A stretch of 62,000 nucleotides of DNA from Chrysomallon squamiferum (Eukaryota > Mollusca > Gastropoda > Neomphalida > Peltospiridae), in the NCBI GenBank assembly GCA_012295275.1, contig CM022665.1, positions 42,786,152 to 42,848,151 of the forward strand. The letters are read 5' to 3'. The position numbers and the translations under genes were made by a program. How positions within the stretch are numbered: the stretch's first letter is position 1; every line of letters begins with the position of its first letter. A model generated the notes under the pieces. That model saw nothing but the letters and a program-made list of their open reading frames with translations. It ran no database searches and had not been told where the DNA came from. Below, one piece after another: positions 23,866-34,086 of this stretch.

Positions 23866-24620
23866 TAGTTACAAATTAAAAAATAAATAAATAAATAAAT
23901 AAAAATTCCAAAGCATGTTCAAATCTACCAAGTCAACAGCCACAAATCAAAACAACATGATAACAACCATAAACTTTAAAAATCTTGAAAAAAACAAACC
24001 CAAAAATGTTAAATTTACTTTGCATTTTAATATCTGCAAATTAAAAAAAAAAAAAATCTTTAAATCTATGAAGACAACAAACAAATCAAGCAACATGACA
24101 GTGACAGTAAATATTCCAGATATACTCTGAAAAAAAAATTAAAAGTTTATTTAGCATTGAACAAAATAAAAATAAAAATAGCAGGGTATCTTTAAATCTA
24201 TGAATTCAACAAAAAAAAAAATAACATCATCATAACAGTAAACTTTCCAGATATTTTTTTTCATCTAGTATGAAGTTGAAAAATAAATATGAAAAACCAA
24301 AATTCATATTTATTTTTCAACTTCATACTAGATGAAAAAAAAAAAATAATAAAATAAAATAGCAGTGCTTCTTTTAATCTATGAAAACAGCAAGCATAAA
24401 TATTCTGAAATTGTTTTTAAAATTTATTTTGAATCTTCATACTTGCTAATTAAAAAAATCAACAGTGCATCTTTAAATCTATGGACATAGCAACCATAAA
24501 TTTTCTGAAATTTTTTTTTTTTTAAATTTTATTTTCAATCTTCATACTTGCAAATTAAATAAAAATAATAGTACATCTTTAAACTGATGAACACAACGAG
24601 CACAAATTAAAATCTTGGGG
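23455..24620. repeat. Degenerate ~140-bp tandem repeat family
   Basis: A motif close to ACATGACAGTAACAGTAAA followed by (A/C)TTTCCAGA(T/C)AT recurs near 23476, 23654, 23797, 23955, 24095 and 24232. Weaker copies lie near 24390, 24488 and 24590. Between copies sit TTGCAAATTAAAA-like and AGCAGTGCATCTTTAAATCT-like segments in the same order. Spacing is 135-180 bp because A-runs and TAA/TATA insertions expand individual units. The array is old and partly decayed. One position inside it holds a perfect inverted repeat (24254-24342). Confidence 0.8.
24254..24342. repeat. Perfect 40-nt inverted repeat
   Basis: The left arm (24254-24293, starting TTTTTTTTCATCTAGTATG) and the right arm (24303-24342) are exact reverse complements, separated by 9 bases (AAACCAAAA). 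RNA or single-stranded DNA here would fold into a 40-bp hairpin. The arms include the CATCTAGTATGAAGTTG stretch, which belongs to the local ~140-bp repeat only in part. This suggests a recent local inverted duplication, a fold-back insertion or an assembly artefact. Confidence 0.95.
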
Positions 24621-25285
24621 TAGATTCATCAACTCAGCCTTGGCCCAAACCTTCTGTTTGTGAATTCAGGTATAAGTCAACTTTGTTTTACCTGCCATGC
24701 CTGACACAGAGAGTGAGTGTCTGACACAGATCTCCTCGAACTGTCAGAGGTAATACTACCTCCTCTGTGTGGACATCTCTGTCTTTTTCTTCATGTACGT
24801 CTAAATATCAAATACTGCCAGTCAAACCTGCTCTTCACCTGTGTAGTCTTTTAACCTTTTGTGTTTAAAGCTGTGAGGTACAGTGATCTAATCCCCAGTG
24901 TCAATCAAACATGCTTTTTTGTGACTGGGATTTTTTTTTTAGCTCTCTCTCTCTCTCTTTTTCCTTTTTTTAATCTTTTAAATTTTATTATTATTATTAT
25001 TATTTTTACTTTTTTTATTTGATTTTTAAAATTATTTATTTAATTTTCAGTGGCTGGTATGGTGTTATACCACTGCATTTAAGGTGTGTAGACCAAACCC
25101 TTAATGTTAATTAAACATGTTCTTTTAGTGGTGTATTATTTAAACAGTGTATTCAAACTTACTTTTTTATGATGTAATGTTTAACTTTTTAAAATTTATT
25201 TATTATTATTTTTATTTTTGATGTTGTTGTTGTTGCAGCTGTTTATATTGTTTTTTCTGTTTTTAATTTTTGAAAATTATTATTA

Positions 25286-25286
25286 T

Positions 25287-25333
<47 letters not shown>
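25286..25333. repeat. (TTA)n(TAG)n compound microsatellite
   Basis: A short ATT run passes directly into about 15 TAG/AGT units. Confidence 0.9.
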
Positions 25334-25639
25334 TTTGTTTTTTTTAAATAGAAAACAAAATGTAAAAATTTAACTTGTATAATTACAGTCAATTACATTA
25401 CACATAAACGTACTTTGTTCCTTCAGATAATGCACTGAAATGGAAATTTCACTGTGTTCTATCTGAGCATCTGGTATTAACCACAATCACTTGCACTGAC
25501 GTCAGTATACTAATGGAGTTCACTTTAATGATAGTTATTTTCAAGCTTGATGTTAATATCAGGCTCAAAACAGATTTTATCACAAAACCAGAATGAGACA
25601 TGACAAAATTAAAATATTCAGAAGAAACTTTCCACAATT

Positions 25640-25945
25640 TTCTATTAGCAGTAAGTGATTTTTTTTATTAGTACCCTCCCATGAACAGGACGTCAAGGGC
25701 TTTAATGTACCAGTTTTTGATAATGGTTGAGACTGGGAAAAAGGCCAACAGTGGCCCATCATGGATCAACAGCCTTTGGTTGGCCAGTATGTTCAACTGG
25801 TCTGAGTATGTATGTCTCCAGCCCTTCGTCTCAGCAACACAGACAAACGTTTGGTCATACAGACAGGCTGTTGATAAGATCAGATGTCATATCCCTGTAC
25901 CAGCCATTACGTTAACGGCTGAGGTTAATGACACTTCCTAAGCTG
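25640..25945. other. Unidentified higher-complexity patch
   Basis: Composition is more balanced than the flanks. Two plus frames are open (25681-25941, 86 residues; 25727-25915, 62 residues) and a minus frame at 25580-25762. None of the translations is recognisable, and no splice sites fit any of them well. It lies just left of the LINE relic and might be another transposon fragment. Confidence 0.3.
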
Positions 25946-26235
25946 TAACTGTAAGAACAGGTCTAAAGTAATGCCTTGAGCATTTGTGTAAATGAAATAT
26001 TTCACAAATCCTTTCTTTAAAGTCAGAATATTCTCGACGTTTTGTTAATCAATGTCACGGTGAAAATGTGTTAAGCCCTGGACATGTTTTTATCTTGATT
26101 AGTATGTAGCTGGATGAATTTATGTTGCAGTTTTGAGAAGATGATGATTATTAGAGTAATTTTAGGGGAAAAAATATCATTCCTGAAGTAAAAAAATAAA
26201 TGTATATAAAAATAAGAAAGGAAAAAGAATTAGAA

Positions 26236-26872
26236 TGTTGGACAGACAGAAAGAAGAGGGATGGATTTTCAAGAAAACAGAGATGAGAATGTTCAGAAGA
26301 GTAATCAGCGTGGAAGGATCTGGGAATGAACTGTATAAAAGAGAAAGTCAGAGAGATGAGATCGTACTGTATGGACAGAATGGAAGTGAACTGTATAATA
26401 GAGAAAGTCAGAGAGATGAGATCGCACTGTATGGACAGAATGGAAGTGAACTGTATAAAAGAGAAAGTCAGAGAGATGAGATCACACTGTATGGACAGAA
26501 TGGAAGTGAATGGAGAAAGTCAGAGAGATGAGATCACACTGTATGGACAGAATGGAAGTGAACTGTATAAAAGAGAAAGTCAGAGAGATGAGATCACACT
26601 GTATGGACAGAATGGAAGTGAACTGTATAAAAGAGAAAGTCAGAGAGATGAGATCACACTGTATGGACAGAATGGAAGAGAACAGTGAAATGGCAGTAAC
26701 TGTTGATATGACAGTGCTGTTGGACCAGGTGCTGGCTGACCAAGAGGTAGACCAAGATGGAGACAGATGGATTACATCTGGGGGACATGCAGCATGTGTG
26801 AATCACCCAAAAGATGCCAAAGACATGAAACTGTGGAGATCAGAAATTTGGGGTGTTGAGTGGAAAGACTGA
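26236..26872 (+). pseudogene. LINE reverse-transcriptase C-terminal relic
   Basis: In two overlapping plus frames the translation keeps the signature of the end of non-LTR reverse transcriptases. First comes TEMRMFRRV (family pattern: A-E-M-R-M-L-R-W), then repeated IKEKVREMR (family pattern: I-x-E-K-V-R-E-x-R-L-R-W-Y-G-H-V-x-R-M), then MDRMEEN, and at the end GDRWITS, HPKDAKDMKLWRS (family pattern: R-W-x-D, x-P-x-D-A-x-D-R-x-x-W-R). A TGA follows at 26870, then an AATAAA-like sequence and poly-A runs at 26887-26902 and about 26939-26959, as expected for a retroposed 3' end. The middle has been amplified into a 60-bp tandem array and the frame is broken by an 8-bp deletion. Only the last part of ORF2 is present, as in a 5'-truncated insertion. 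The clade (RTE, Jockey, CR1) cannot be settled. Confidence 0.65.
26328..26679. repeat. 60-bp tandem array inside the LINE relic, 6 copies
   Basis: Units start at 26328, 26388, 26448, 26508, 26560 and 26620 with the sequence GAACTGTATAAAAGAGAAAG and following bases. The fourth unit has lost 8 bases (52 bp), shifting the frame. Units are nearly identical, with GATCGTACTG, GATCGCACTG and GATCACACTG variants in order from left to right, so spread was stepwise and recent relative to the LINE insertion. Sixty is a multiple of three, so frames persist and give a 20-residue periodic translation. Confidence 0.95.
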
Positions 26873-26886
26873 GGAAGATGAACAAT

Positions 26887-26995
26887 AAAAAAAAAAAAAA
26901 AATTTAGATTTTAAATTACCATGCACATACATATAAATAAAAAAAAAAAAAAAAAAAAATATACAGCAAATACAAAGTAAAAACACAAAAAAAAA
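26887..26995. repeat. Poly-A tracts after the LINE relic
   Basis: A-runs at about 26887-26902, 26939-26959 and 26987-26994 directly follow the relic. They fit a retroposon tail that has partly decayed or been duplicated. Confidence 0.7.
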
Positions 26996-28081
26996 GATGA
27001 AACATAAATGGCTCCATTATCATAATGAATATATTTTATGAATATCAAAGTTCAGATGTTTGTCTGCTGATATTATATGTCTATACATATATAATGATAT
27101 CTTTAATGGCAGTAACTTACAAGAGCTAATGTTTTTGATTCATATATTAGTAATGTCAAATAAAGATTAAGTTCAGGTCCAGTGCTATCACTGGGACAAC
27201 TAGAGAGCTGTCTATGTTGCAGACTTCAGAGGAATGCATTACAGTGTCAAAGTTTTATACAAATTATTGTTTTGAGAAAAGATTCATAACAAAATGAAAC
27301 TGAACCAGTAACAGTTAAAATAATTTATACACAGTTAATAACTGTTTTACTGCTTTCAGCACTACCAGTACTGTTAAGCCTAAATCAATGCACATCAAAA
27401 TGATCTCATATAAAAATTGAAGGTGAACATTTGGGAGGGGTGTCTGCAAGCCTAAGGTGCAAAAATAGTCTGGCACCAGCCCTGGTTCCACTATTAACCA
27501 TTAACAGCATCAGTTACGCGAGTGCATAAAAATAGAAAAATAAACTAAGCAGACAACTCCCTGCTGATGTAAACTGCATCCCATTGAGAAAGGCTTAAAC
27601 AGTGGCTGTTACCTTGGAAAGGAAACATCAATACCAATATATCTCCATTACAGAACTTCTTACGTAACGGCAACCTACATTTTCTTCTTCTTTTTTTTTT
27701 TTTTTTGTTGTTTTATTTTTGCTTAAAAGCCAGTTAGCCTGGTCGATAGGAAACAGAAAGGAAAACAGCAATTACTGTCATTCAGAGCTCTAAGAGCCGG
27801 TATTAAGCTGTAAGAGTATTAACACCATGGTTGGTCTTGTTACATAACTGTCTAGCACTGCTATAAATATATATATGTGCAAACAGCATGATTAGGACTG
27901 AAAAAGGCTCTGCTGATAAACTGTCCAAGCTTGTTTTGGTCTACTACTGATGTTGTGACTGTTCTCAATACACAGCTGTGTGTGGTTTTCTTTGCATGTA
28001 ACGGAGGACAGAGAGAGTAAAGTGAATAAACAAACACAAATGTTATCAAAGCATGTTAATAAATTCATAGATAACAATGAC

Positions 28082-29131
28082 GATGATGACGATAAATAAA
28101 TAAATAAATAAATAAAAAAAATTAAACAAACAAACATCTGTTAAATATATTTAAATTTTGTTTTTTAATAAAAAAAAAGTGAAAAGATTTTTCAGTAAAG
28201 ATTTTGAGAAACCTTTGTTGAAATAATAACTATTAAAAGGTTGTTTTTTTCTGTTGTCTTTTTTTTTTTTGTTGTTGTAAAACTTAGCATGTTTTCTTCC
28301 ATTGATATCAGAATCTAATGTGTGAAAAACAACACATTACTCACCCAACAGTAGATATAACATTAAAATAAATATTACATGTAATAGCTTTTCTTATCTT
28401 GTAGCTGATAAGGAATATTAATTCAACAAAATAACAAATTATAAAGATTTAAAATGTGACAGTTGATATTTTTTCTCAATATTTTAAATGATTTTTATAT
28501 GACAGTCGATATTTTTTCTTTAAATAAATTAAAAGACTTTCATATGAAATTAGATTTTTTAATTAAAAATTAACAGTTTTTCTGTTTGTCAAAGTAATTC
28601 AAAGAGTGACTTTTTACTCATCAAACTGTTTTAAATGTGATCTTTCACTGCTTTGGCATTTTTTTTTTTTGTTCTCTTCTCAGAAACTAAGGACCATTTT
28701 TTTTTTTTTGTCTACTTTTGAACAGGCTTCATGCTTCATAAAATTACATAATGTGTTCTTCTGAAACAAGGATAAAGTGTTCTTCTGAACATAACTTCTT
28801 TTTTCATGGGTTTACTAAGTTCACACATCTGCACACTTGTTTACAGAAGGTTCAACAAGAACAGAATTATTTATAAAAAAAATAATAATGATGAAAAACA
28901 AACTAATAAAATAAAATAAAATTTACTAAAATACTAAAAATATAATACAAATATGTGTGTATCAGTCTATCTATCTATCTATGTATATAAATTTTACAAA
29001 CAAAACTAATCATGCCAGTATGTTGTGACATGAGGTAGCATAACAAAGTATTGTAACATTCATAATAACGTATATTTTTAACATGAAATAATAACAAAAA
29101 TAAATGGAGGAAAAAATAAAAATTGTTTTAC
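28082..29131. other. Intronic AT-rich sequence
   Basis: (AAAT)n at 28094-28114, T runs near 28258-28270 and 28660-28700, and an ATCT repeat at 28966-28982. No exon or element recognised. Confidence 0.6.
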
Positions 29132-29194
29132 CTTGACATTTTCTCTTTTGCGACAGCTTTCTCTTCTTTGTCATGGTCAGATTTTGTGCGGGAC
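29132..29194 (-). CDS. N-terminal exon of the bHLH-PAS gene
   Basis: A 63-nt minus-strand exon lies between an acceptor (TTGCAG) and a donor (GTAAAAC). In the frame that joins the bHLH exon it encodes SRTKSDHDKEEKAVAKEKMS, and its last two bases AG complete an Arg codon with the first G of the exon at 8576-8748. The content is charged and helical and has no known domain, as is usual just before the basic region in HIF/SIM-type proteins. The frame choice rests on phase agreement; the alternative open frame leaves phase 1 and would not connect. Because an acceptor precedes it, at least one more 5' exon must lie to the right, possibly tens of kilobases away. If instead the Met near its end starts translation, the leader would be untranslated. 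Confidence 0.6.
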
Positions 29195-31040
29195 CTGCAA
29201 TGACAAACAACAATAATTACTTATCATTTCTGACACGTGCAGTACAATGAATATCACACGCAGAACAATAACATACTGCCTCATGTTATCAGAAGAAAAC
29301 TGTAAATGACTTTACCAAATGGCAAGGAATGATAGATGTACTAACACCAAGTCTGGATAATGCAGCTGCAGTAAATGGCCAAGTGAGGTGTGTTTTTTAA
29401 AAAAAAATATTATTTATGTTTTTATTTATTACTATTATTATTTTTGTTTATTTTCTTTTTTTTATTTTTTTTTCTAATATTTTTCCCTGAAATCTGATAC
29501 ATTAATATAAAGGATATAAAATAACAAGAGCAATAACATAAAATGGAAATAAATACTAAACCAATTTAAATAAATAATAATAGAAGAAAACTTAAAAACC
29601 ATGCCATTAGTAAACAAAAAAAAAAAATTAAATTATAAATTAAACTTAAAACTCCTTTAAAAATCATTGTAATCCAATGAAAACATGATGTTCAGCATTA
29701 TTTATTATCAAAAATGAAAAAAAAAAATTATAAAAAAAAATTTAATAAAATAAATAAAAAGTACCTTTGAACGATTTCAATGACTTCCATAACTTAAACA
29801 CAAGGCAAAACCACAGTTTTAACCTCCAACACTGAAACACTAACATTCACATCACAAACCACATACAGAATATCCAACCAAAATGGAATTAGCCTGTATC
29901 CCATGGCAAAAAATAACCCACACAACTATTGCATAATATTGCTTAGGAGACAACTGAATCAAAAAAAATTCAAAAAAAAAAAAATAGATAGACGTAAAAA
30001 TATCTAATAAGCTGCCAATCACTTTGTTACAATGACCGATAACAATGGTTTGAGTGATAATACTGTCCAGATTAAACTGTGCTTTTGCATCACTTATCTG
30101 CACAGTTATATATTTTGAAACAAGCAGAAGTAAGCAAAAATGAGTAAATACGGTATTCGAGTTTAAAACAAAACAAAAACCAACAAACAAATAAATAAAT
30201 AAATAAATAAAAATTAAAGATATGTTTATCTGTTAATACAGAATGATGCTGGAAGTAATTTTAATTTTTTTTTTTTTAATTATTATCACTGGTTAATTTT
30301 CAAAATGTGACAAATTACAGTCAAACACTAATTTGAATATTAAAATATAAATAAATAAAATATGGAATTTATAAATGAGAAGCAAACTGTTCTTATAAAT
30401 ATAGTGTAATAACATATTAATGTATGCACCATCAGCAACAGTTTGATTTTAATGATCATTCATAATAAAATTTTTTTAAATAATTTAAAAAAAAAAAACA
30501 ACATAAAAAGGGAACAGTATTTCTTCAAATTCTAAACAAAATCTTCATTAAAATTAACCTTTTTCAACTTTATACTACAGAATTATCATTAAAACACAGC
30601 TTTAATATGCCTTAACAAATTAAAACCATCGTCGTTAAATTTAAGCCTGCTCTGATTTTAACATTTACGATTGTAAGATCATTAAAACAGACTTTTAAAA
30701 TATCTTCTAAATAATGATACCATTAAGAATGACTCTAGGTTTAACATTTATGACCACCCTAAAAGAAGAAACAGATGCAGAAAAGATTTCTTGTATTCCA
30801 TTTTGCATTCTTCAAACGAATGAGTAAGAAGGTGGTTTTTTCTCCATTCTACAGTTTCTTACAAATCTATAATTTTATTTGTAACTCACTAATTCTGGGA
30901 TTAAACACAAAAGACTTAAAAGAACTGTCTCCAGACATGAAAGAAGCAATATTTATTTATTTATTTTTATTTTTTTATTTTTTTATTTTTTTTTATTTTT
31001 TTTTTTATATTTTTTTTTAAACAATTTTAAGTGTAACAAA
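29195..31040. other. Non-coding AT-rich stretch
   Basis: Upstream intron of the bHLH-PAS gene or intergenic DNA. It holds T-rich runs at 29441-29476, A-runs at 29612-29625, (AAAT)n at 30188-30212 and a (TTTA)/T-rich block at 30951-31020. The 112-residue minus frame at 29852-30190 is hydrophobic, has no recognisable domain and is treated as chance. Confidence 0.55.
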
Positions 31041-31601
31041 TGTAAGGGTTATGTATGTAAATATACATTTATCATGAATCTTTTTTTTTTAATTTCTTTT
31101 TTTTTTCTTCTTTTTTTTAACTTCTTTTAGAACAAAAAGCAAGTATTAATTTGAAAACTACTTTTGTAACAAAATCAAGCATTAATTTGATCAGAAAACA
31201 CATCTGAAATCTGTAACATTTTTAAAATTTATTTTATATTAACCGTTATTAATTATAAAACCCTTTTAATATATCCACTATGAGGTTAGAACAGGAAACA
31301 AACTGGTGGGTTCAGGGTATTGTAAGGGTTATGTATGTAAATATACATTTATCATGAATCTTTTTTTTTTAATTTCTTTTTTTTTTCTTTTTTTTTTTAA
31401 CTTCTTTTAGAACAAAAAGCAAGTATTAATTTGAAAACTACTTTTTGTAACAAAATCAAGCATTAATTTGATCAGAAAACACATCTGAAATCTGTAACAT
31501 TTTTAAAATTTATTTTATATTAACCGTTATTAATTATAAAACCCTTTTAATATATCCACTATGAGGTTAGAACAGGAAACAACTTGGTGGGTTCAGGGTA
31601 T
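31041..31601. repeat. 280-bp tandem duplication, two copies
   Basis: Copy 1 (31041-31320) and copy 2 (31321-31601) both begin TGTAAGGGTTATGTATGTAA and end TTCAGGGTAT. I see only about three differences: a C/T in the T-rich block, one extra T in CTTTTTGTAAC, and CT versus TG near the end. The duplication is therefore recent. Its right breakpoint falls at the edge of the tRNA-like sequence at 31597-31650. Confidence 0.95.
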
Positions 31602-31650
31602 TGAACTCATGACATATTACCCCAGGCCTGTGTCTTAGCCACTCTGTTTG
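31597..31650 (-). mobile_element. tRNA-like SINE head fragment
   Basis: On the minus strand the A-box-like TGGCTAAGACACAGG (from 31641) is followed 33 bases later by the B-box GAGTTCAATACC (31608 to 31597). Both fit the polymerase III internal promoter. The body (31041-31320, duplicated) lies directly 3' of it on the minus strand and ends with T- and A-rich blocks, so the unit plus the duplicated 280 bp may be one SINE with a doubled body. Confidence 0.5.
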
Positions 31651-32376
31651 TTAAAATATTAAAACTGGCATGTATACGTAAGTACATGAAATCACAGCAT
31701 TATTAGTGTATTATTTTCTGCACTCTCTGACATCAGAAAATGCTGTGAGCAATCATTATCCCAAACATGTGGAAGATATTTACATGAGGTCACAGACTTA
31801 GCTATGATATGCATGTATGTATTCATGGTTAAAGCAATCTGATGATGCAAATGACTGGATCATCTGTGACAAAGTTTAAAGGAAAGGAAGAAGAATATGA
31901 TGGATGGAAAGAATGACAGAATCTTCTGAACATTAATTCATGGAAAATAAAAAGAGAAGTGCAAGCAGATTTTTATATGACCAAAATTTAATCTTTCCCT
32001 GGATTTTCATCCACTTTTAACCACTTCATAATGCCACAGTATATTATATATATATATATGCACAATTTAATACAACTAATATTTTTTTGAAAAAAATGTC
32101 ATACTCAATTTAAAATCTATATATTAAAAAAAATATATCATTTAACAAAATAATAATTATTATTATTAATATATTTTTTTTTTTTTTTTTTTGGGTGAAT
32201 GCAATTAATTTAGCAGACATTAAGCTGCTTGAAAAAAACATTTAAACACCAAAAAAAAATGTTAAAAAAGGAAAAGAAAAGAAAAAATAGCAATCTCAAA
32301 TGACATATAACTTTACAAGACCACACGTATTTTGTCTCGTTGTGTTAAGCAATGAATTACAACGTGGGTGACATCA
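31651..32376. other. Non-coding spacer
   Basis: Unique AT-rich sequence with TA repeats at 32042-32059, T-run at 32169-32192 and purine-rich sequence at 32220-32290. No gene recognised. Confidence 0.6.
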
Positions 32377-32781
32377 GAAAAGCAAACACATCTACACCAC
32401 ACAGAGCAAGGATCTGAAAAGCAAACACATCTACACCATACAGAGCAAGGATCTGGCAAACACATCAAGGAAAAGCAAACACATCTACACCACACAGAGC
32501 AAGGATCTGAAAAGCAAACACATCTACACCATACAGAGCAAGGATCAGAAAAGCAAACACATCTACACCACACAGAGCAAGGATCTGAAAAGCAAACACA
32601 TCTACACCATACAGAGCAAGGATCAGAAAAGCAAACACATCTACACCACACAGAGCATGGATCTGAAAAGCAAACACATCTACACCATACAGAGCATGGA
32701 TCAGAAAAGCAAACACATCTACACCACACAGAGCATGGATCTGAAAAGCAAACACATCTACACCATACAGAGCAAGGATCT
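32377..32781. repeat. 39-bp minisatellite, 10 copies, with two-unit higher-order period
   Basis: Ten 39-bp units (GAAAAGCAAACACATCTACA and following bases) alternate strictly between a CACACAGAGC form and a CATACAGAGC form, giving a 78-bp dimer. Ends GGATCT/GGATCA alternate over the central units. Four successive units (7 to 10 minus the last) carry GCATGG instead of GCAAGG. A 15-bp insert (GGCAAACACATCAAG) sits after unit 2 and keeps the frame. The array is open on the plus strand (32368-32844, 158 residues, Gln/His/Thr-rich) and on the minus strand (32313-32882, 189 residues, four Cys per 13). Both look like results of a 13-codon unit without stops rather than genes: there is no signal peptide, splice context or unique domain. 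Confidence 0.95.
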
Positions 32782-32857
32782 GAAAACAAAATTCTGTTAT
32801 TAACCCAAAAATCAAGATCCTCTGACGGAACCATTTTAAAGTAAGACAGAGAAAACA

Positions 32858-34040
32858 TGACATTTAAGGATATGAAAATCAATTGTAATGTTCATAATCT
32901 TGATTCAGACCAATTCAGTGTGCCAGGAAGAAAATCCTATATATGGATTAGTTGCATTGATCTGTATGTAATAATTAACCGTGTGATTTGTCTTAAAGTG
33001 CATTTACTTCTAAGCAAAATAATGTCTGCAAATATCCAAACAATTGCAGACATATTTTGTAAATTTGATTTTGTGAAATATTTTAGAAATTTCCAACAAA
33101 TATAACATATAAAACAACTTTTTTTCTTCTTATTTTTTTTCTTTTTTCTTTTTAATACTTTGCTCAAAGAAATGAAATGCTGAATGTCAAACTTACAGTT
33201 CTGATCAATGACCCATATCGTTTACTAAAGAATTTCTTATGGTATTTTCTTCGTAATCTGATAACAAAAATAGTCAAATAACTTCAAGTTTTCTGTTAGG
33301 ATAAAGTCCAATAAACTATTCTAAATGATGACTATTTATTTATTTATTTATTTACACATAAACAAACACAAATCTGAGATCTTATCTAATCACGTTTACC
33401 AATAGTACATCATTAAGCTGCTACTCAGCAAAAACAGATAAACATTCTAAGGTCACTGAATACGGAACAGAGTAAATGTATAATTAAATTAATAAAATAA
33501 ATAAATAACAACATCTAATGAAAATATCAGAAAAAAAACAACTGCTTTCATTCTGGGCAACTCTTACTAATCAATTAAAAGTACTTCTTTTATCTGAATA
33601 GGCGTGCATTAATAAACCTTGCAAATTAGAAAAATTTCCCATGAATATTATGCTTGAAACGTTGTATAATAAGGTCCATACATTTTTTTTTTTTTTTTAA
33701 ATATTTTTTTAATAAGTATTTTTTTTTTTGCACTTTAATAACCAAAATATTTTAATTTTTAAATTATTCCAGAAGTGATATGAAAATATTTCTCATGTTC
33801 GTGATCACATTCACAATTACCGCATTTGGTTTAATGAAAGAACGCTTGTGTTCAGGGATCCAGTTCATTTCCAGTTCAGGTTATCAGTATCTGCATAATA
33901 CTCTTTTACACAAATCCTTATCTTGTAATTAAGACATCCGTCAGTCAGATAATCTGTCAGAAATTAGATAAATGCATACAAGAACATCATGTTTGTTTAA
34001 GTGGAAAGACTGATAACAACAAGTCACCAGGATACAGAGC
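32858..34040. other. Non-coding stretch
   Basis: A 82-residue plus frame (32857-33105) of ordinary composition is present but unrecognised. T-runs lie at 33119-33150 and 33688-33730. Otherwise unique AT-rich DNA. Confidence 0.5.
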
Positions 34041-34086
34041 TTAAGTCAATAATTTTAACACTTGGAGGGACCGGGATCAATTTCCA
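34041..34086 (+). mobile_element. Possible tRNA-like SINE head fragment
   Basis: A B-box-like GGATCAATTTCC (34074-34085), preceded by GGGACCG as in a T-stem, lies 33 bases after an A-box-like TTAAGTCAATAA. The A-box is poor. The start-to-start spacing equals that of the fragment at 31597-31650, which is the main reason for listing it. Confidence 0.3.

Larger units (their letters stand above)
8749..29131 (-). other. ~20-kb intron of the bHLH-PAS gene
   Basis: The two minus-strand exons flank this span in compatible phase, so the span is read as one long intron, though small exons inside it cannot be excluded. It carries most of the microsatellites, SINE relics, the ~140-bp repeat family and the LINE relic listed separately. 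Unique stretches without recognisable content include 8900-9420, 9550-10380, 10820-11430, 11720-12230, 12390-13270, 14640-15240, 18320-18870, 19020-19560, 22540-23450 and 27000-28080. Confidence 0.65.

Noticed and set aside
32313-32882. 189-residue minus-strand Cys-rich repeat ORF, superficially like a secreted Cys-rich peptide precursor
   Set aside because: It is simply one reading of the 39-bp array. There is no signal peptide, no unique mature region and no splice or promoter context, and the opposite strand is equally open.
13279-34086. True tRNA genes at the A/B-box pairs
   Set aside because: Box spacing is too short, acceptor stems do not pair and no clear terminators fit. SINE-derived fragments explain them better.
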